Positions 33,452 to 43,209 of a stretch of DNA of 60,636 nt are shown here, piece after piece. Numbering within the stretch: the stretch's first letter is position 1; each line of letters starts with the position of its first letter. The stretch comes from an uncultured Alphaproteobacteria bacterium. Its GTDB lineage: Bacteria > Pseudomonadota > Alphaproteobacteria > UBA9655. Position numbers and translations under genes: made by a program. Location of the stretch: the NCBI GenBank assembly GCA_937967795.1, contig CALBSK010000017.1:1-60636 (forward strand), read 5' to 3'. The notes under the pieces are model-generated. The model had not been told where the DNA came from. It did not search any database and saw only the letters and a program-made list of their open reading frames with translations.

Positions 33452-35205
33452 CGTCTTCCAAAAAGTTTTTCCATGTCAGCTCTTTTAAGCTCTACATAGG
33501 TGGGACGGCCATGATTGCATTGGCCAGAGTGACTGGTTTGTTCCATCTGGCGCAAGAGGGCATTCATTTCCTCAAGAGTCAGTTTACGACCTGCTCGAAC
33601 ACTGTGATGGCAAGCCCATGTAGCTAAAACTTTAGCGAGGCGTTCTTTAAGGCTTAAAGGGCTTCCCATTTCTTTTTGTTCGTCAGCTAGATCTTGTAAA
33701 AGCCGCTTAAGATTAACTTCTCCTAAAAGAGCGGGAACTTCACGTACGAGAATGGCTTTTTCTCCAAAAGGTTCCACTACAAGCCCAAGCTCCCACAGGT
33801 CGTGGTGGATACTTTTTATATGATGGAGTGATTCTTCATTAAGCTCTACAACTTCAGGAATCAAAAGAGGTTGGCGTTTGATAGAGCCTGTTTCAACTTT
33901 AAGCTTTTCATAGACAAGGCGTTCATGCGCTGCATGTTGATCGACAATAACAAGTCCTTCCTCCGTTTGGGAAACAATATATGTTTCATGGAGTTGGGCT
34001 TTTGCAAACCCAAGAGGAGGAACGTCAAAAGGCATTTCTGTCGGTTGAGAAGGAATAAATGGATGAAGAGGCTTTGCAGGAGGCTCTTCAAGCCGAGGGA
34101 TTGATCCATAAGAAGAGCGGAGAGGAGGAGGCGGGTATCCTCCTGTTAAAGAGGGTTGACGCAAGGGTTCAGGTCGAAAAGCCTGGATGGTTTGTGAGAT
34201 TATGGTTGTTGCCGTTTTATGGCTTGCACCTGCAAGGGTTTGTTTTAAAGCACTGACAATCGTTCCACGAATGAGACCACTGTCTCGAAAACGGACTTCA
34301 GTTTTAGCAGGATGAACATTGACATCTACTTCCTCCCGAGGGATTTCCAAAAAAAGCGCTAAAAGAGGATAACGATCTGAGGCTAAAAAATCTTGATAAG
34401 CGGCTCGAATGGCCCCCTGAAGAAGTTTATCTTTTACGGGCCTTCCATTCACAAAAAGGTATTGGTAAGAAGCGTTCGCTCGATTGAGAGTAGGCAATGA
34501 AATAAAGCCTTTAAGAAAAATATCATTTCGGCTCATTTCAAGTGGCAAGGCATTTTGAGAAAACTCGTGTCCCATAACTTGGGAAAGACGTTCCTGAAGA
34601 GATTCAGAGGCTTTATAATCAAAGACCATTCGTTCATCAGAAAGAAGTTTAAATCCTACGTGAGGATGACTCATGGCAAGGCGATTTAAGAGTTCTACCG
34701 CATGAGAAAGCTCGGTTGATGCGCTTTTGAGAAACTTAAGGCGCGCAGGAGTGGCGTAAAAGAGATCCTTAACCTCAATGTGCGTTCCTTGGGAATGAGA
34801 AGCGGGAATGGGAAGCTTTTTTTCACCCCCCTCTACCTTTAGACTCCAGGCCTCATCACCTCCTTGAACACGGCTGGTCAGTTGAAGACGACTGACGGAT
34901 CCAATGGAAGGAAGAGCTTCCCCTCGAAAGCCAAGAGTTTGAATGTTAAAGAGATCACTTGAAGGAAGCTTTGACGTCGCATGTCTTTCTACCGCAAGAT
35001 CAAGCTCGTCTCGGTTCATCCCACGGCCATTGTCTGTCACGGCAATCAAACTACGCCCTCCCTCTCTGAGTTGCACAGTGATGAAGGTTGCTCCTGCATC
35101 GAGAGCATTTTCTACAAGTTCTTTAACGGCAGATGCGGGGCGTTCGACAACTTCTCCGGCAGCAATTTGATTGATAAGATGAGGCTCGAGCTTGCGAATA
35201 GTCAT
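33448..35205 (-). CDS. mutL: DNA mismatch repair protein MutL
   Basis: 585 residues. GHKL ATPase at the N-terminus: IAAGEVVERPASAVKELVENALDAG, DNGRGM, TLGFRGEALPS. The C-terminal dimerisation domain has the endonuclease metal motif DQHAAHERLVYE (DQHA-x2-E-x4-E) plus ACHHSVRAG and CNHGRP, so this MutL should nick DNA itself, as in organisms lacking MutH. Start overlaps the stop of pgi by 4 bases. Partner of MutS at 2623-5232. Confidence 0.97.
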   Translation of the reverse strand: MTIRKLEPHLINQIAAGEVVERPASAVKELVENALDAGATFITVQLREGGRSLIAVTDNGRGMNRDELDLAVERHATSKLPSSDLFNIQTLGFRGEALPSIGSVSRLQLTSRVQGGDEAWSLKVEGGEKKLPIPASHSQGTHIEVKDLFYATPARLKFLKSASTELSHAVELLNRLAMSHPHVGFKLLSDERMVFDYKASESLQERLSQVMGHEFSQNALPLEMSRNDIFLKGFISLPTLNRANASYQYLFVNGRPVKDKLLQGAIRAAYQDFLASDRYPLLALFLEIPREEVDVNVHPAKTEVRFRDSGLIRGTIVSALKQTLAGASHKTATTIISQTIQAFRPEPLRQPSLTGGYPPPPLRSSYGSIPRLEEPPAKPLHPFIPSQPTEMPFDVPPLGFAKAQLHETYIVSQTEEGLVIVDQHAAHERLVYEKLKVETGSIKRQPLLIPEVVELNEESLHHIKSIHHDLWELGLVVEPFGEKAILVREVPALLGEVNLKRLLQDLADEQKEMGSPLSLKERLAKVLATWACHHSVRAGRKLTLEEMNALLRQMEQTSHSGQCNHGRPTYVELKRADMEKLFGRR

Positions 35206-36419
35206 GCGGCAAGATACTCCCTGGCGAGGCGTTTGCCTTCTTCAACGGCAGGTTGATCAAAAGCATTCACATCAATAAGATAAGACGTCAAAATCGTTTC
35301 AATCATAAAATGCATCATTAAGGCGCCTAAGTTATATTCATCAATATGGTTAAGAGTCATCAGTCGCGTAGGACATTCGTGGCGCACGAGAGTTTCATAT
35401 GTTGCTTTCTGTTCGGCTTCAAAAAGGTCTCCCATCGATTTACCTGTAAACTCAGGGATGAAGGATGAATGAATTTTGTTTCCTAATCCTTTCCAAGAAC
35501 ACGTAATCATAGTAAAAAATTTATCTTTCGGTCCATCGAGATAAAGCTGAAGTTGACTGTGTTGATCAACCGTTCCAAGAGCTGAGATGGGTGTTGTTCC
35601 TTTGCCTTTTTTCCCTAGGCTTTCGGCCCACAATTGACAATACCATAGGGAGAAAAATTCCAATTGATCTCCATAGGGAAGCATTACCGAAAGAGTCTTT
35701 TGATGGTGCTTTTCTAAATAAACGCTTAAAGTCGCACCTAACAAAGCGGGAGGAGAGTTATCCGTGAGATGGTGGTGTAAAACGTCACGTGCCCCTTTAT
35801 GAAAAAGAGAAGGATCAAGGCCCGAGAGGATCAAGGGTAATAACCCGACGACGGAAAAACAAGAATACCGTCCACCCACATTTTGAGGATGGTCGAGGCA
35901 TAACCAATCATGAGCTTCAGCAAGCTTTCTCAAAGGATTATCTGTGGGCTCTGTAATCACCACAATGTGGTCAGCTAAGGTTGAGGTGTTAAACCGTTGC
36001 ATGCAAGTCAAAAGCTGCAGCAGTGTTTCAACGGTTGAGCCTGACTTAGAAATAACAAGAATTCCTGTTTTTGTGAGATCTATCTTATGAAATATCGCCG
36101 TGAAAGTATGAGGATCTATATTATCCAGAAAATGGAGACGGGGTTTTTCTTGGACGGAAAGGGCACAAATAGCTTGACCCCCAAGGCTTGAACCTCCTGT
36201 GCCTAAAATTAAGATATCCTCAAAACCCGCAAGGTGATGAGCAGCACGCTTATAAAGGTCAAAGTCTTCCTTTTGATCTACAAGTGAAAGAGGCGCTAGA
36301 TGTCCCTCATGGTAGGCTCTTCGAAATGTTTCCAATGCTGTAGACTTTAAAAAAGGATGCAGGACAGATTTATCCGTATTTTGATAATAGCATCCTTCAA
36401 GTTTTTGAATATAAATCAT
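35202..36419 (-). CDS. pgi: Glucose-6-phosphate isomerase, short form
   Basis: 405 residues, shorter than the ~550 of E. coli. ILILGTGGSSLGGQAI, VISKSGSTVETL (sugar-phosphate binding), NVGGRYSCFSVVGLLPL (family signature 1) and the C-terminal NAFDQPAVEEGKRLA are all present. Interconverts glucose-6-phosphate and fructose-6-phosphate. Overlaps both neighbours by 4 bases (stop of the M16-like gene, start of mutL). Confidence 0.93.
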   Translation of the reverse strand: MIYIQKLEGCYYQNTDKSVLHPFLKSTALETFRRAYHEGHLAPLSLVDQKEDFDLYKRAAHHLAGFEDILILGTGGSSLGGQAICALSVQEKPRLHFLDNIDPHTFTAIFHKIDLTKTGILVISKSGSTVETLLQLLTCMQRFNTSTLADHIVVITEPTDNPLRKLAEAHDWLCLDHPQNVGGRYSCFSVVGLLPLILSGLDPSLFHKGARDVLHHHLTDNSPPALLGATLSVYLEKHHQKTLSVMLPYGDQLEFFSLWYCQLWAESLGKKGKGTTPISALGTVDQHSQLQLYLDGPKDKFFTMITCSWKGLGNKIHSSFIPEFTGKSMGDLFEAEQKATYETLVRHECPTRLMTLNHIDEYNLGALMMHFMIETILTSYLIDVNAFDQPAVEEGKRLAREYLAA

Positions 36420-37852
36420 TTCTTGTCCTTAGAGGGAGAGGATTTAAGGGAAGAGCCGACCAGTACGAAAGTCAGAGATTCAGGTTTGAGTATATTTTGA
36501 GTAAATTCATTCATTTCTTGAAGAGTTATTTTTTCGGTGCTTTCTAAAAGACTTTTAGCCGCTTGATGCCCTAATTTCAAAACTAAAAAATTAGCATATT
36601 CTACCGCCACGGCTTCGGGACTTGTTAAACTTAAAATTTTATTTCGTTTGAAGGAAAGCTTGGCCGCACTTAATTCTCGCTGTGTGATTCCAAAGTCTTT
36701 AAGTTTTTCCCACTCTGTTCGAATAAACTTAGCTATTCGCTTAGCATTTGAACATTCACACGAAAAATATCCCACCAAAAGATCTACTTCTCTATAGTGA
36801 TTTTCAGTAAAATAGATGGAATAGATAAGCCCGCGCTTCTCCCTAAGTTCATCAAACATACGCTCATAAAGAACGTATTGAAGAAGTAAGTATTTAGGAT
36901 AATCCTTACTTTGAGGATTAATTCCCGGTTGCCCAAAAGTAACAAAAGACTGGGGAATATCCTTTTTCATAAAAACTTCTTTTTGGCTCCAATGCAGGGC
37001 CAGGGGGGGAGGGGGTGAAGTTGGAGATTTTAAGGGAAGAGCGCCAAAGGTGGAATCTAAAAGGGCGGTAAGCTTTTGTTTGCTTGTATCACCTACAACA
37101 ACAATTTTGGGTTTCGAAGCTAAAAACTCGTTCACTGTCTCTTTCTCAAGGTCTGCGGCTGTAAGAGATTTAATGATTTCGGAAGCTTTCTCAAAGTCAA
37201 TCTCGAAGGAGTTGTTTGGAAAAATAGTCTGCAATAGTTTAAAAAACGCAATATCTTCTAAGTTTTCTTGAGTATTTGAAATAGCTTTTAAAGCTTGAGC
37301 TTTACTATGATCTAAATTCGCTTTTTGAAAGCGTGGGTCACTCATTAAGTTCGACCAAAGTTTAAGAGTTGAAGCAAGTCCATCTTTCGTTGTTTTAAGA
37401 GTCAGAGATGTTCTAGAAGTTCCAATTTCCAGCCTAAACCAGGCGGGTGTTTCCTTTGAAAAGCGGTCCATTTCTAGGGGAGACAGAAGACCCGCTCCAG
37501 AAGAAACAGCTTTTTGGAATAATAAAGGTAAAGGTTGAAAAGGAGATTCTATATTCGCTTTGTCAAAAGTTAAAACAAGGGAAACAATGGGAGAGGTATG
37601 ATCTTCTACAAACCACACCTCAAGCCCTGAGGATGTTTTAAAGGGTTGGATGGGGAGAACTTCTGTGTTGGCCGTTGCGATTTTGAGAGAAAAAAAAAGG
37701 AGAAGAAAAAAGAATATTAGATTCTTCAGCTCCTTTGTCATCCCGAACTTGTTTCGGGATCTCTTTGTCAAGAAGATCCTGAGTCCCCCTCGCATTACGC
37801 GAGGGGTCTCAGGATGACATTGTACTAATGGGTTATTTAAGAGTCGCACCAT
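36416..37852 (-). CDS. M16-family peptidase-like protein lacking the zinc motif
   Basis: 478 residues. The ATG at 37852 overlaps the upstream stop (TAATG) and has AAGAGG 5 bases before it, so I keep this start although it puts ~40 residues before the hydrophobic segment (KNLIFFFLLLFFSLKIATA). Codons ~12-38 (CHPETPRVMRGGLRIFLTKR and on) are the translated REP-like element. An ATG at 37741 would give a cleaner signal peptide but has no ribosome site. The M16 domains follow, yet HxxEH is absent, so this is presumably the non-catalytic partner of the adjacent M16 peptidase. Confidence 0.88.
   Translation of the reverse strand: MVRLLNNPLVQCHPETPRVMRGGLRIFLTKRSRNKFGMTKELKNLIFFFLLLFFSLKIATANTEVLPIQPFKTSSGLEVWFVEDHTSPIVSLVLTFDKANIESPFQPLPLLFQKAVSSGAGLLSPLEMDRFSKETPAWFRLEIGTSRTSLTLKTTKDGLASTLKLWSNLMSDPRFQKANLDHSKAQALKAISNTQENLEDIAFFKLLQTIFPNNSFEIDFEKASEIIKSLTAADLEKETVNEFLASKPKIVVVGDTSKQKLTALLDSTFGALPLKSPTSPPPPLALHWSQKEVFMKKDIPQSFVTFGQPGINPQSKDYPKYLLLQYVLYERMFDELREKRGLIYSIYFTENHYREVDLLVGYFSCECSNAKRIAKFIRTEWEKLKDFGITQRELSAAKLSFKRNKILSLTSPEAVAVEYANFLVLKLGHQAAKSLLESTEKITLQEMNEFTQNILKPESLTFVLVGSSLKSSPSKDKK
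37737..37818. repeat. REP-like palindromic element inside a coding sequence
   Basis: GTCATCCCGAACTTGTTTCGGGAT begins the element and GATCCTGAGTCCCC...GGGGTCTCAGGATGAC closes it; both parts are self-complementary. The second half shares its core with the palindromes at 28292-28395. The reading frame of the M16-like gene stays open through it. Confidence 0.85.
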
Positions 37853-39213
37853 TAGGGCCTCTTGAGTTCAGGTGAGGGTTGGGATGCATTTTTCTTCAAA
37901 ATCCCAATGACAGCTTTGTCTTCCGTTAAGTACTTTTTGATAACCTCCTGAATGTCTGCGGAAGTTATTTTTTCAAGAGCTTGGGGTAAAGAGTTGATTT
38001 GAGAAAGAGTTAGCCCTGAAGATAGGGCAGTCCCTACAAAAACAGCTTTTCCATAAATATCATCGAGGCCCATAATAAGGCTATTATAGACGTATTGGCG
38101 GGCACGATTTAGATCTTCAGGGCGCATGCCTTCTTTCGCAATTTGGTTAAGTCTTTCATTTATAATAGTTTCAATTTTAGTTGTTTTTTGGTTGGAAAGG
38201 GGCGTCGCATAAATGGCAAAACTCCAAGGGTCCAAGAAATTATAAAAGAGACATTCGCTAGCAAAGGAAGTGGCTAACTTTTCTTTATGAAGCAGAATTT
38301 CATAAAGGCTTCCTTCAAAATCCCCATCTAAAAATTCACTTAAAAGGAGAAGGGCTAAGAGCTCGTGATACTTGTCTTTTTTCAGGTTTGGAAGGGGATA
38401 AATTTGATGAAAATAAAACTCAGCCGCTCGGGGATGGTCAATAATGATAGGGTCTATTTTAGATTTTTTTAAGGGTTCTTGTGGCCTATTTCTTTCAACT
38501 TTTGGACCCGAAGAAATATCTCCATAGTACTTTTCTGCCCAGAGGTGGACTTTCTGGAGATCAAAATCTCCTGAAATAATGATAAAAGCATTATTGGGAT
38601 GATACCATTGCTTATGAAAAGCTTTTATATCCTCAAAAGTTAATGCATAAATATCTTTTTCCCATCCTAAGATTGGATTTTTATAGGGATGAACCGTAAA
38701 AAATTGATGGTTGAATTTTTCGTTGAAAAGAGCAAGTGGCTCATTCTCAATACGCATAAGACGTTCTTCCAGAATGACATTTTTTTCAGTTTCAAATCTG
38801 TCTTTGTTAAACGCAACGCCCCGCATGCGTCCCGCTTCATATCTCATAAGAAGTTCGAGATGATCTGTTGTAACCATTTTATAATAATAGGTATAATCAG
38901 CGCTTGTAAAAGCGTTGGTATGAGTTTGAGAAGTGTTAAAATCTTCTAAAAATTGGCCCATCTGCACTTCGGGTAAAGCACTTTCCATGAGATGTTCAAG
39001 ATAATGCGCAAGTCCCGTCTTTCCTGGGACTTCATCCGCTGATCCCACTTTAAACCATGTCGTATAACTTACGATAGGAGCCCGTTTGTTGGGCATAAGA
39101 ATAAACTGTAACCCATTTTTTAATGTAAAGGTTTCATAGTTAATTAAAGGCTCTGCCGAAAGAACGTGAGTGTAAAATAGGACCAAAAAAGACCAAGCCA
39201 CCATTTTCATCAT
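37852..39213 (-). CDS. M16-family zinc peptidase
   Basis: 453 residues. Signal peptide about 1-19 (MMKMVAWSFLVLFYTHVLS). Zinc site HYLEH (HxxEH) near residue 68, with a further Glu about 75 residues on in the NVILEERLMR region. Resembles periplasmic PqqL/processing-peptidase-like enzymes that degrade peptides. The downstream gene encodes a related protein without the motif, as in catalytic/non-catalytic M16 pairs. Confidence 0.93.
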   Translation of the reverse strand: MMKMVAWSFLVLFYTHVLSAEPLINYETFTLKNGLQFILMPNKRAPIVSYTTWFKVGSADEVPGKTGLAHYLEHLMESALPEVQMGQFLEDFNTSQTHTNAFTSADYTYYYKMVTTDHLELLMRYEAGRMRGVAFNKDRFETEKNVILEERLMRIENEPLALFNEKFNHQFFTVHPYKNPILGWEKDIYALTFEDIKAFHKQWYHPNNAFIIISGDFDLQKVHLWAEKYYGDISSGPKVERNRPQEPLKKSKIDPIIIDHPRAAEFYFHQIYPLPNLKKDKYHELLALLLLSEFLDGDFEGSLYEILLHKEKLATSFASECLFYNFLDPWSFAIYATPLSNQKTTKIETIINERLNQIAKEGMRPEDLNRARQYVYNSLIMGLDDIYGKAVFVGTALSSGLTLSQINSLPQALEKITSADIQEVIKKYLTEDKAVIGILKKNASQPSPELKRP

Positions 39214-39228
39214 ACTTTTCCATCCTAT

Positions 39229-39732
39229 TTATTCAGAGGGCATCATTCGATTGGTGGGAATTCCTTGTTTTTCAAGTTCTATGGTTTCTTCATGGGGATT
39301 AACCACTTCACCTGCGGGCTGGGACTTCTTAATCCCTAATTTTTCGAGAATAGGTTTACCTTTAGTGCTTTCTATGCGAGATTCTTCATCGACTTTTTGT
39401 CGAATATTATCTTGCCCTTTTTCAGCTCCTGATAACTCAAGAAGGGCTTTTTGACCAGGACTGCTTGTGGCTGGTCTTTCACTTGATCCCAAAAGCTTTT
39501 CCTTTTTAGCATCCATTTCTTTCGCGTCTTGAGGCCGAGGTGTGCCTGGTTCGGGACGGGGTAAAACAAAAAAATCTGGAGGCATATCTAAAGGTTGAAT
39601 GCTGGGGTTCACAGCAAATTCGTCGGGCGGATCACGATCAATACCTAAAGTTTTTTTTACGGATCCACACCCTTGCAATAAGGAACAACTGGATAAAAAT
39701 ATAGTGGTGACAAGTCGGCATCGTTGGATCAC
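39229..39732 (-). CDS. DUF3035 lipoprotein, BamF-like
   Basis: 167 residues from GTG 39732, which overlaps the lspA stop (GTGA) and has GAGGGGG 5 bases upstream; a longer frame from ATG 39771 is less likely. Lipobox at LLQGC, then GSVKKTLGIDRDPPDEFAV and the Pro-rich LDMPPDFFVLPRPEPGTPRPQ, typical of DUF3035. That family includes, as I recall, BamF of the Caulobacter BAM complex. The rest is charged and probably disordered. Position after lspA is common in alphaproteobacteria. Confidence 0.82.
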   Translation of the reverse strand: MIQRCRLVTTIFLSSCSLLQGCGSVKKTLGIDRDPPDEFAVNPSIQPLDMPPDFFVLPRPEPGTPRPQDAKEMDAKKEKLLGSSERPATSSPGQKALLELSGAEKGQDNIRQKVDEESRIESTKGKPILEKLGIKKSQPAGEVVNPHEETIELEKQGIPTNRMMPSE

Positions 39733-40244
39733 TTTTTCCCCCTCACATAGCTTTCTAAAAGTAAAAGACATACACCCACACTAATCGCGCTATCAGCGAT
39801 ATTAAACGCAGGAAAATGATAACCCAGAATGTAAACATGAACATAAATAAAATCAATAACAGCGCCAAAACGTAAACGGTCGATGATATTCCCGATGGCA
39901 CCGCCTATAATCATGCTTAAACTTGCCAACAAAAGTTTGTCGGTGGTTTGCCAGAGCCACACGCCCAGGCCTATTGAAATAGCTAAAGCCATCCCGATAA
40001 GCCCTAAAGTGCCCCATAGAGTATGGGCTTGTAAGAGTCCAAATCCTACCCCCCTATTCCAGGTAAGGACGATATCTAAAAAAGGGAGAATCGAGATAAC
40101 AGAAGGGGGATTCATAAGATCATAAAGGATCCAAGCCTTAGTTCCTTGGTCAATAAGGAGGATTAAAAAGACGATGAGGGAGGCATAAAGGAGGCGTTTG
40201 GGCTCTCTTTCATTGATCTGAGGTAAAAAACTATACATGCTCAT
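39729..40244 (-). CDS. lspA: Lipoprotein signal peptidase
   Basis: 171 residues, four transmembrane helices. Catalytic aspartates lie in GAIGNIIDRLRFGAVIDFI and FPAFNIADSAI (N-x-x-D-R and F-N-x-A-D). Removes the signal peptide of diacylated prolipoproteins such as BamB and the DUF3035 protein here. Overlaps the end of ileS by 14 bases, the usual ileS-lspA arrangement. Confidence 0.96.
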   Translation of the reverse strand: MSMYSFLPQINEREPKRLLYASLIVFLILLIDQGTKAWILYDLMNPPSVISILPFLDIVLTWNRGVGFGLLQAHTLWGTLGLIGMALAISIGLGVWLWQTTDKLLLASLSMIIGGAIGNIIDRLRFGAVIDFIYVHVYILGYHFPAFNIADSAISVGVCLLLLESYVRGKK

Positions 40245-43059
40245 CCATTCGCTTCACCACATCGGTACACCGATGGCAAAGGTCAGGAAAGATCTCCGAT
40301 GTTCCCACCTCGGGTAGAACTTTCCAACAACGCCCACATTTTTTACCTTCGGCAAGTGAGACTTTAACACCCACCCCAGACACATCATCAAGCGTAAAGA
40401 TATTTTCTGGAAGAATAGGGCATTCCTCTATCTTAGCGTGAGACGTAATCGAAAGTTCTGCCAAATCGATTTGCTCTATAAAGAGTTTAAAAGAAGGGTT
40501 CAAAAAAACCTCGACTTGAGCTTGAAGACTTGATCCAATGTGTTTTGTTGCGCGTGCGACTTCTAAAGCACCCGTTATCACTTTTCGAATATTCCGTAGT
40601 CCTTCATATTTTTCAGCTAAGGCCAAGGCATTCCATGCAAAAGGCAGAGCTGGAAAAAGTTCAAGATGAATACTTCCTTTGGAATGAGGATAACGGGAAA
40701 GCCAGGCTTCTTCTGCGGTGAAACATAAAACAGGGGCGAGCCATTTTGTAAGGCATTCAAAAATAAGGTCCATGACCGTTCGGGTTGCTCTACGCTTTGA
40801 ATCTTCGGGATGATCGCAGTAAAGAGAATCCTTGCGGACATCAAAATAAAAAGCTGAAAGATCTACAGCGCAGAAATTATGAATTTCTGTGTATAAAGCT
40901 TGAAAATCATAGGATTCTGAAGCAATCTGAACCTTTTGGTTAATCTCGTAAAGACGATGAAGAACCCATTTTTCAAGCTCAGGCATTTGATCATAGGTAA
41001 TCTTTTCATCATCTGAAAATGCTGCTAAGGCGCCTAGTAAATACCGTAAGGTATTTCGATACCGTCGATAAATATCCTGTTGGCGTGTGAGAATTTCGGG
41101 ACCTACACGTAAATCTTCTTGGAAATCACTTCCCACCACCCACAGACGTAAAATGTCTGCTCCCATCGTGCTGGTGATGGTTTGGGGCGATACGGCGTCT
41201 CCCCGCGATTTGGACATTTTTCGTCCGTCTTCATCCACGATAAAACCATGGGTCATCACTTGCTTGTAAGGAGCCTTATGAACCGTTCCGCAGGCCACCA
41301 TCAGAGACGATTGAAACCATCCCCGGTGTTGATCTGATCCTTCTAAATAAAGGTCGGCAGGCCAGTGAAGCTCGGGGCGGTGATGGAGGACAAAACTTTG
41401 GGTAGAACCCGCATCAAACCACACATCAAGAATATCTTGAACTTGTTCATAATCCGCTGGGTCGTATTTTGGGCCTAAGAAAGTGGCGGGGGCGGCCGTA
41501 TACCATACATCTGAGCCTTCCTCTTTAATAGCATTCACGATGCGCTCAATAACCTCATGATCCCGTAAAACGTCTCCTGTGGCTTTATTTACAAAGAGAG
41601 TTAAAGGAACGCCCCATGCTCGTTGGCGAGAAAGGCACCAATCGGGACGATTTTGCATCATCGCTTGGATACGATTTTTGGCTGATTCCGGGATCCATTG
41701 CACCCTTTCAATGGCGTCAAGGGCTATTTTGCGCAAGTCTTTTTTCTCAAGACTAATAAACCATTGGGGGGTCGTTCTATAGATAAGAGGTTTCTTCGAA
41801 CGCCAAGAGTGAGGGTAACTATGAGTTAACTTTCCTTGTTTTAAAAGAGCCCCTTTCTCTTCAAGTTTTGTCATAATTTCAGGGCCAACTTTATAAACAT
41901 GTTTTCCGGCAAATAGGGGAACATGAGGATAATAAAGTCCGTCTTCAGTAACTGTTTCAGGAACATCCAGATCAAAGGCTTTACCAAGGGCAAAGTCCTC
42001 TACACCGTGGCCGGGAGCCGTGTGAACAAGGCCTGTTCCTGCTTCGAGGGTGACATGTTCACCGGGCAGAAGGGGAACATCAAAATCATATCCTTCTTCA
42101 AAAAAAGGATGATGAGAATGGGTGTCTTTAAGATCCGATCCTTTGAATGTGTCAAGAATCGTACTTTCGATAATTCCAAGTTCAGATTCGACAGATTCTT
42201 TAAGGTCTTTTCCGATAAGGATAACTTCGCTGGGGCGTGCTAACGATTCTTCTTTAACTCCATCAATACGAAGGGCGATATAATCAAGATCCTTCCCATA
42301 GGCAATGGCACGGTTTCCAGGAAGGGTCCATGGTGTTGTTGTCCAAATGATGGCATTTGCTTCTTTTAAAGAGAGATGAGAACTCTGATAGATTGGGAAA
42401 CGAACAAAGAGGGAAGGAGACTCAATATCATAATATTCGACTTCCATCTCAGCCAAAGCCGTTTTTTCGACAACGGACCACATGACAGGCTTAATGCCTC
42501 GATAAAGGCTTCCGTTCATGAGAAAAACGCCAAGCAGGCGTACGATTTCTGCTTCAGCTCTATAAGACATGGTGGTATAAGGATGGGCCCAATCCCCACT
42601 TACGCCTAAACGCTTAAATTCTTCTCGCTGAATGTCAATCCATTGGTCTGCAAAAGCTCTGCAATCTTTGCGAAATTGGATGCGGGGAATATCGTCTTTT
42701 TGAATTCCCTTGTCCCGATATTTTTCTTCTATTTTCGCTTCAATGGGCAAGCCATGGCAGTCCCAACCGGGAACAAAAGGTGTTAATTTTCCCAGCTTAT
42801 ATTGAGATTTATTGACCACATCTTTTAAAATTTTGTTAAGAGCGTGTCCCAAATGGATATTTCCGTTGGCATAAGGGGGACCATCGTGGAGAACAAAAAG
42901 ATCACGTCCCTCTGCTTTTTTTTGCATGAGGGAATAAAGACCAATGTCCTCCCATCGCTTTAAAAGCTCGGGCTCCCGCTCGGGCAAGTTTCCTTTCATC
43001 GGAAAATCTGTTGAAGGTAAAAAAATAGTGGGGCGATAATCTCGCGTCATGGGCATCAC
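40231..43059 (-). CDS. ileS: Isoleucyl-tRNA synthetase
   Basis: 942 residues. Class I motifs PYANGNIHLGH (HIGH) and RKMSKSRGD (KMSKS). WDCHGLPIE and the CP1 editing domain (TTPWTLPGNRAIAYG, TAPGHG) are present, and the C-terminal zinc finger has CGRCWKVLPEVG...LCHRC. Bacterial-type enzyme. Heads the leftward run into lspA. MTRDYRPT three codons later is an alternative start. Confidence 0.98.
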   Translation of the reverse strand: MMPMTRDYRPTIFLPSTDFPMKGNLPEREPELLKRWEDIGLYSLMQKKAEGRDLFVLHDGPPYANGNIHLGHALNKILKDVVNKSQYKLGKLTPFVPGWDCHGLPIEAKIEEKYRDKGIQKDDIPRIQFRKDCRAFADQWIDIQREEFKRLGVSGDWAHPYTTMSYRAEAEIVRLLGVFLMNGSLYRGIKPVMWSVVEKTALAEMEVEYYDIESPSLFVRFPIYQSSHLSLKEANAIIWTTTPWTLPGNRAIAYGKDLDYIALRIDGVKEESLARPSEVILIGKDLKESVESELGIIESTILDTFKGSDLKDTHSHHPFFEEGYDFDVPLLPGEHVTLEAGTGLVHTAPGHGVEDFALGKAFDLDVPETVTEDGLYYPHVPLFAGKHVYKVGPEIMTKLEEKGALLKQGKLTHSYPHSWRSKKPLIYRTTPQWFISLEKKDLRKIALDAIERVQWIPESAKNRIQAMMQNRPDWCLSRQRAWGVPLTLFVNKATGDVLRDHEVIERIVNAIKEEGSDVWYTAAPATFLGPKYDPADYEQVQDILDVWFDAGSTQSFVLHHRPELHWPADLYLEGSDQHRGWFQSSLMVACGTVHKAPYKQVMTHGFIVDEDGRKMSKSRGDAVSPQTITSTMGADILRLWVVGSDFQEDLRVGPEILTRQQDIYRRYRNTLRYLLGALAAFSDDEKITYDQMPELEKWVLHRLYEINQKVQIASESYDFQALYTEIHNFCAVDLSAFYFDVRKDSLYCDHPEDSKRRATRTVMDLIFECLTKWLAPVLCFTAEEAWLSRYPHSKGSIHLELFPALPFAWNALALAEKYEGLRNIRKVITGALEVARATKHIGSSLQAQVEVFLNPSFKLFIEQIDLAELSITSHAKIEECPILPENIFTLDDVSGVGVKVSLAEGKKCGRCWKVLPEVGTSEIFPDLCHRCTDVVKRMDEHV

Positions 43060-43209
43060 AAATCGTCTCTTAAACTTTCTGTCCTATTAGTGCCACTGAT
43101 CTCTTCCTCCGTCAAATGACATCTTACGGAGGAGTTAAAAATGGTAAAATTTTAAATTTTGTTTCTTCGTGAAACCCATTCCCTGACCGGTTCTAAAATG
43201 AAGGGCAGC

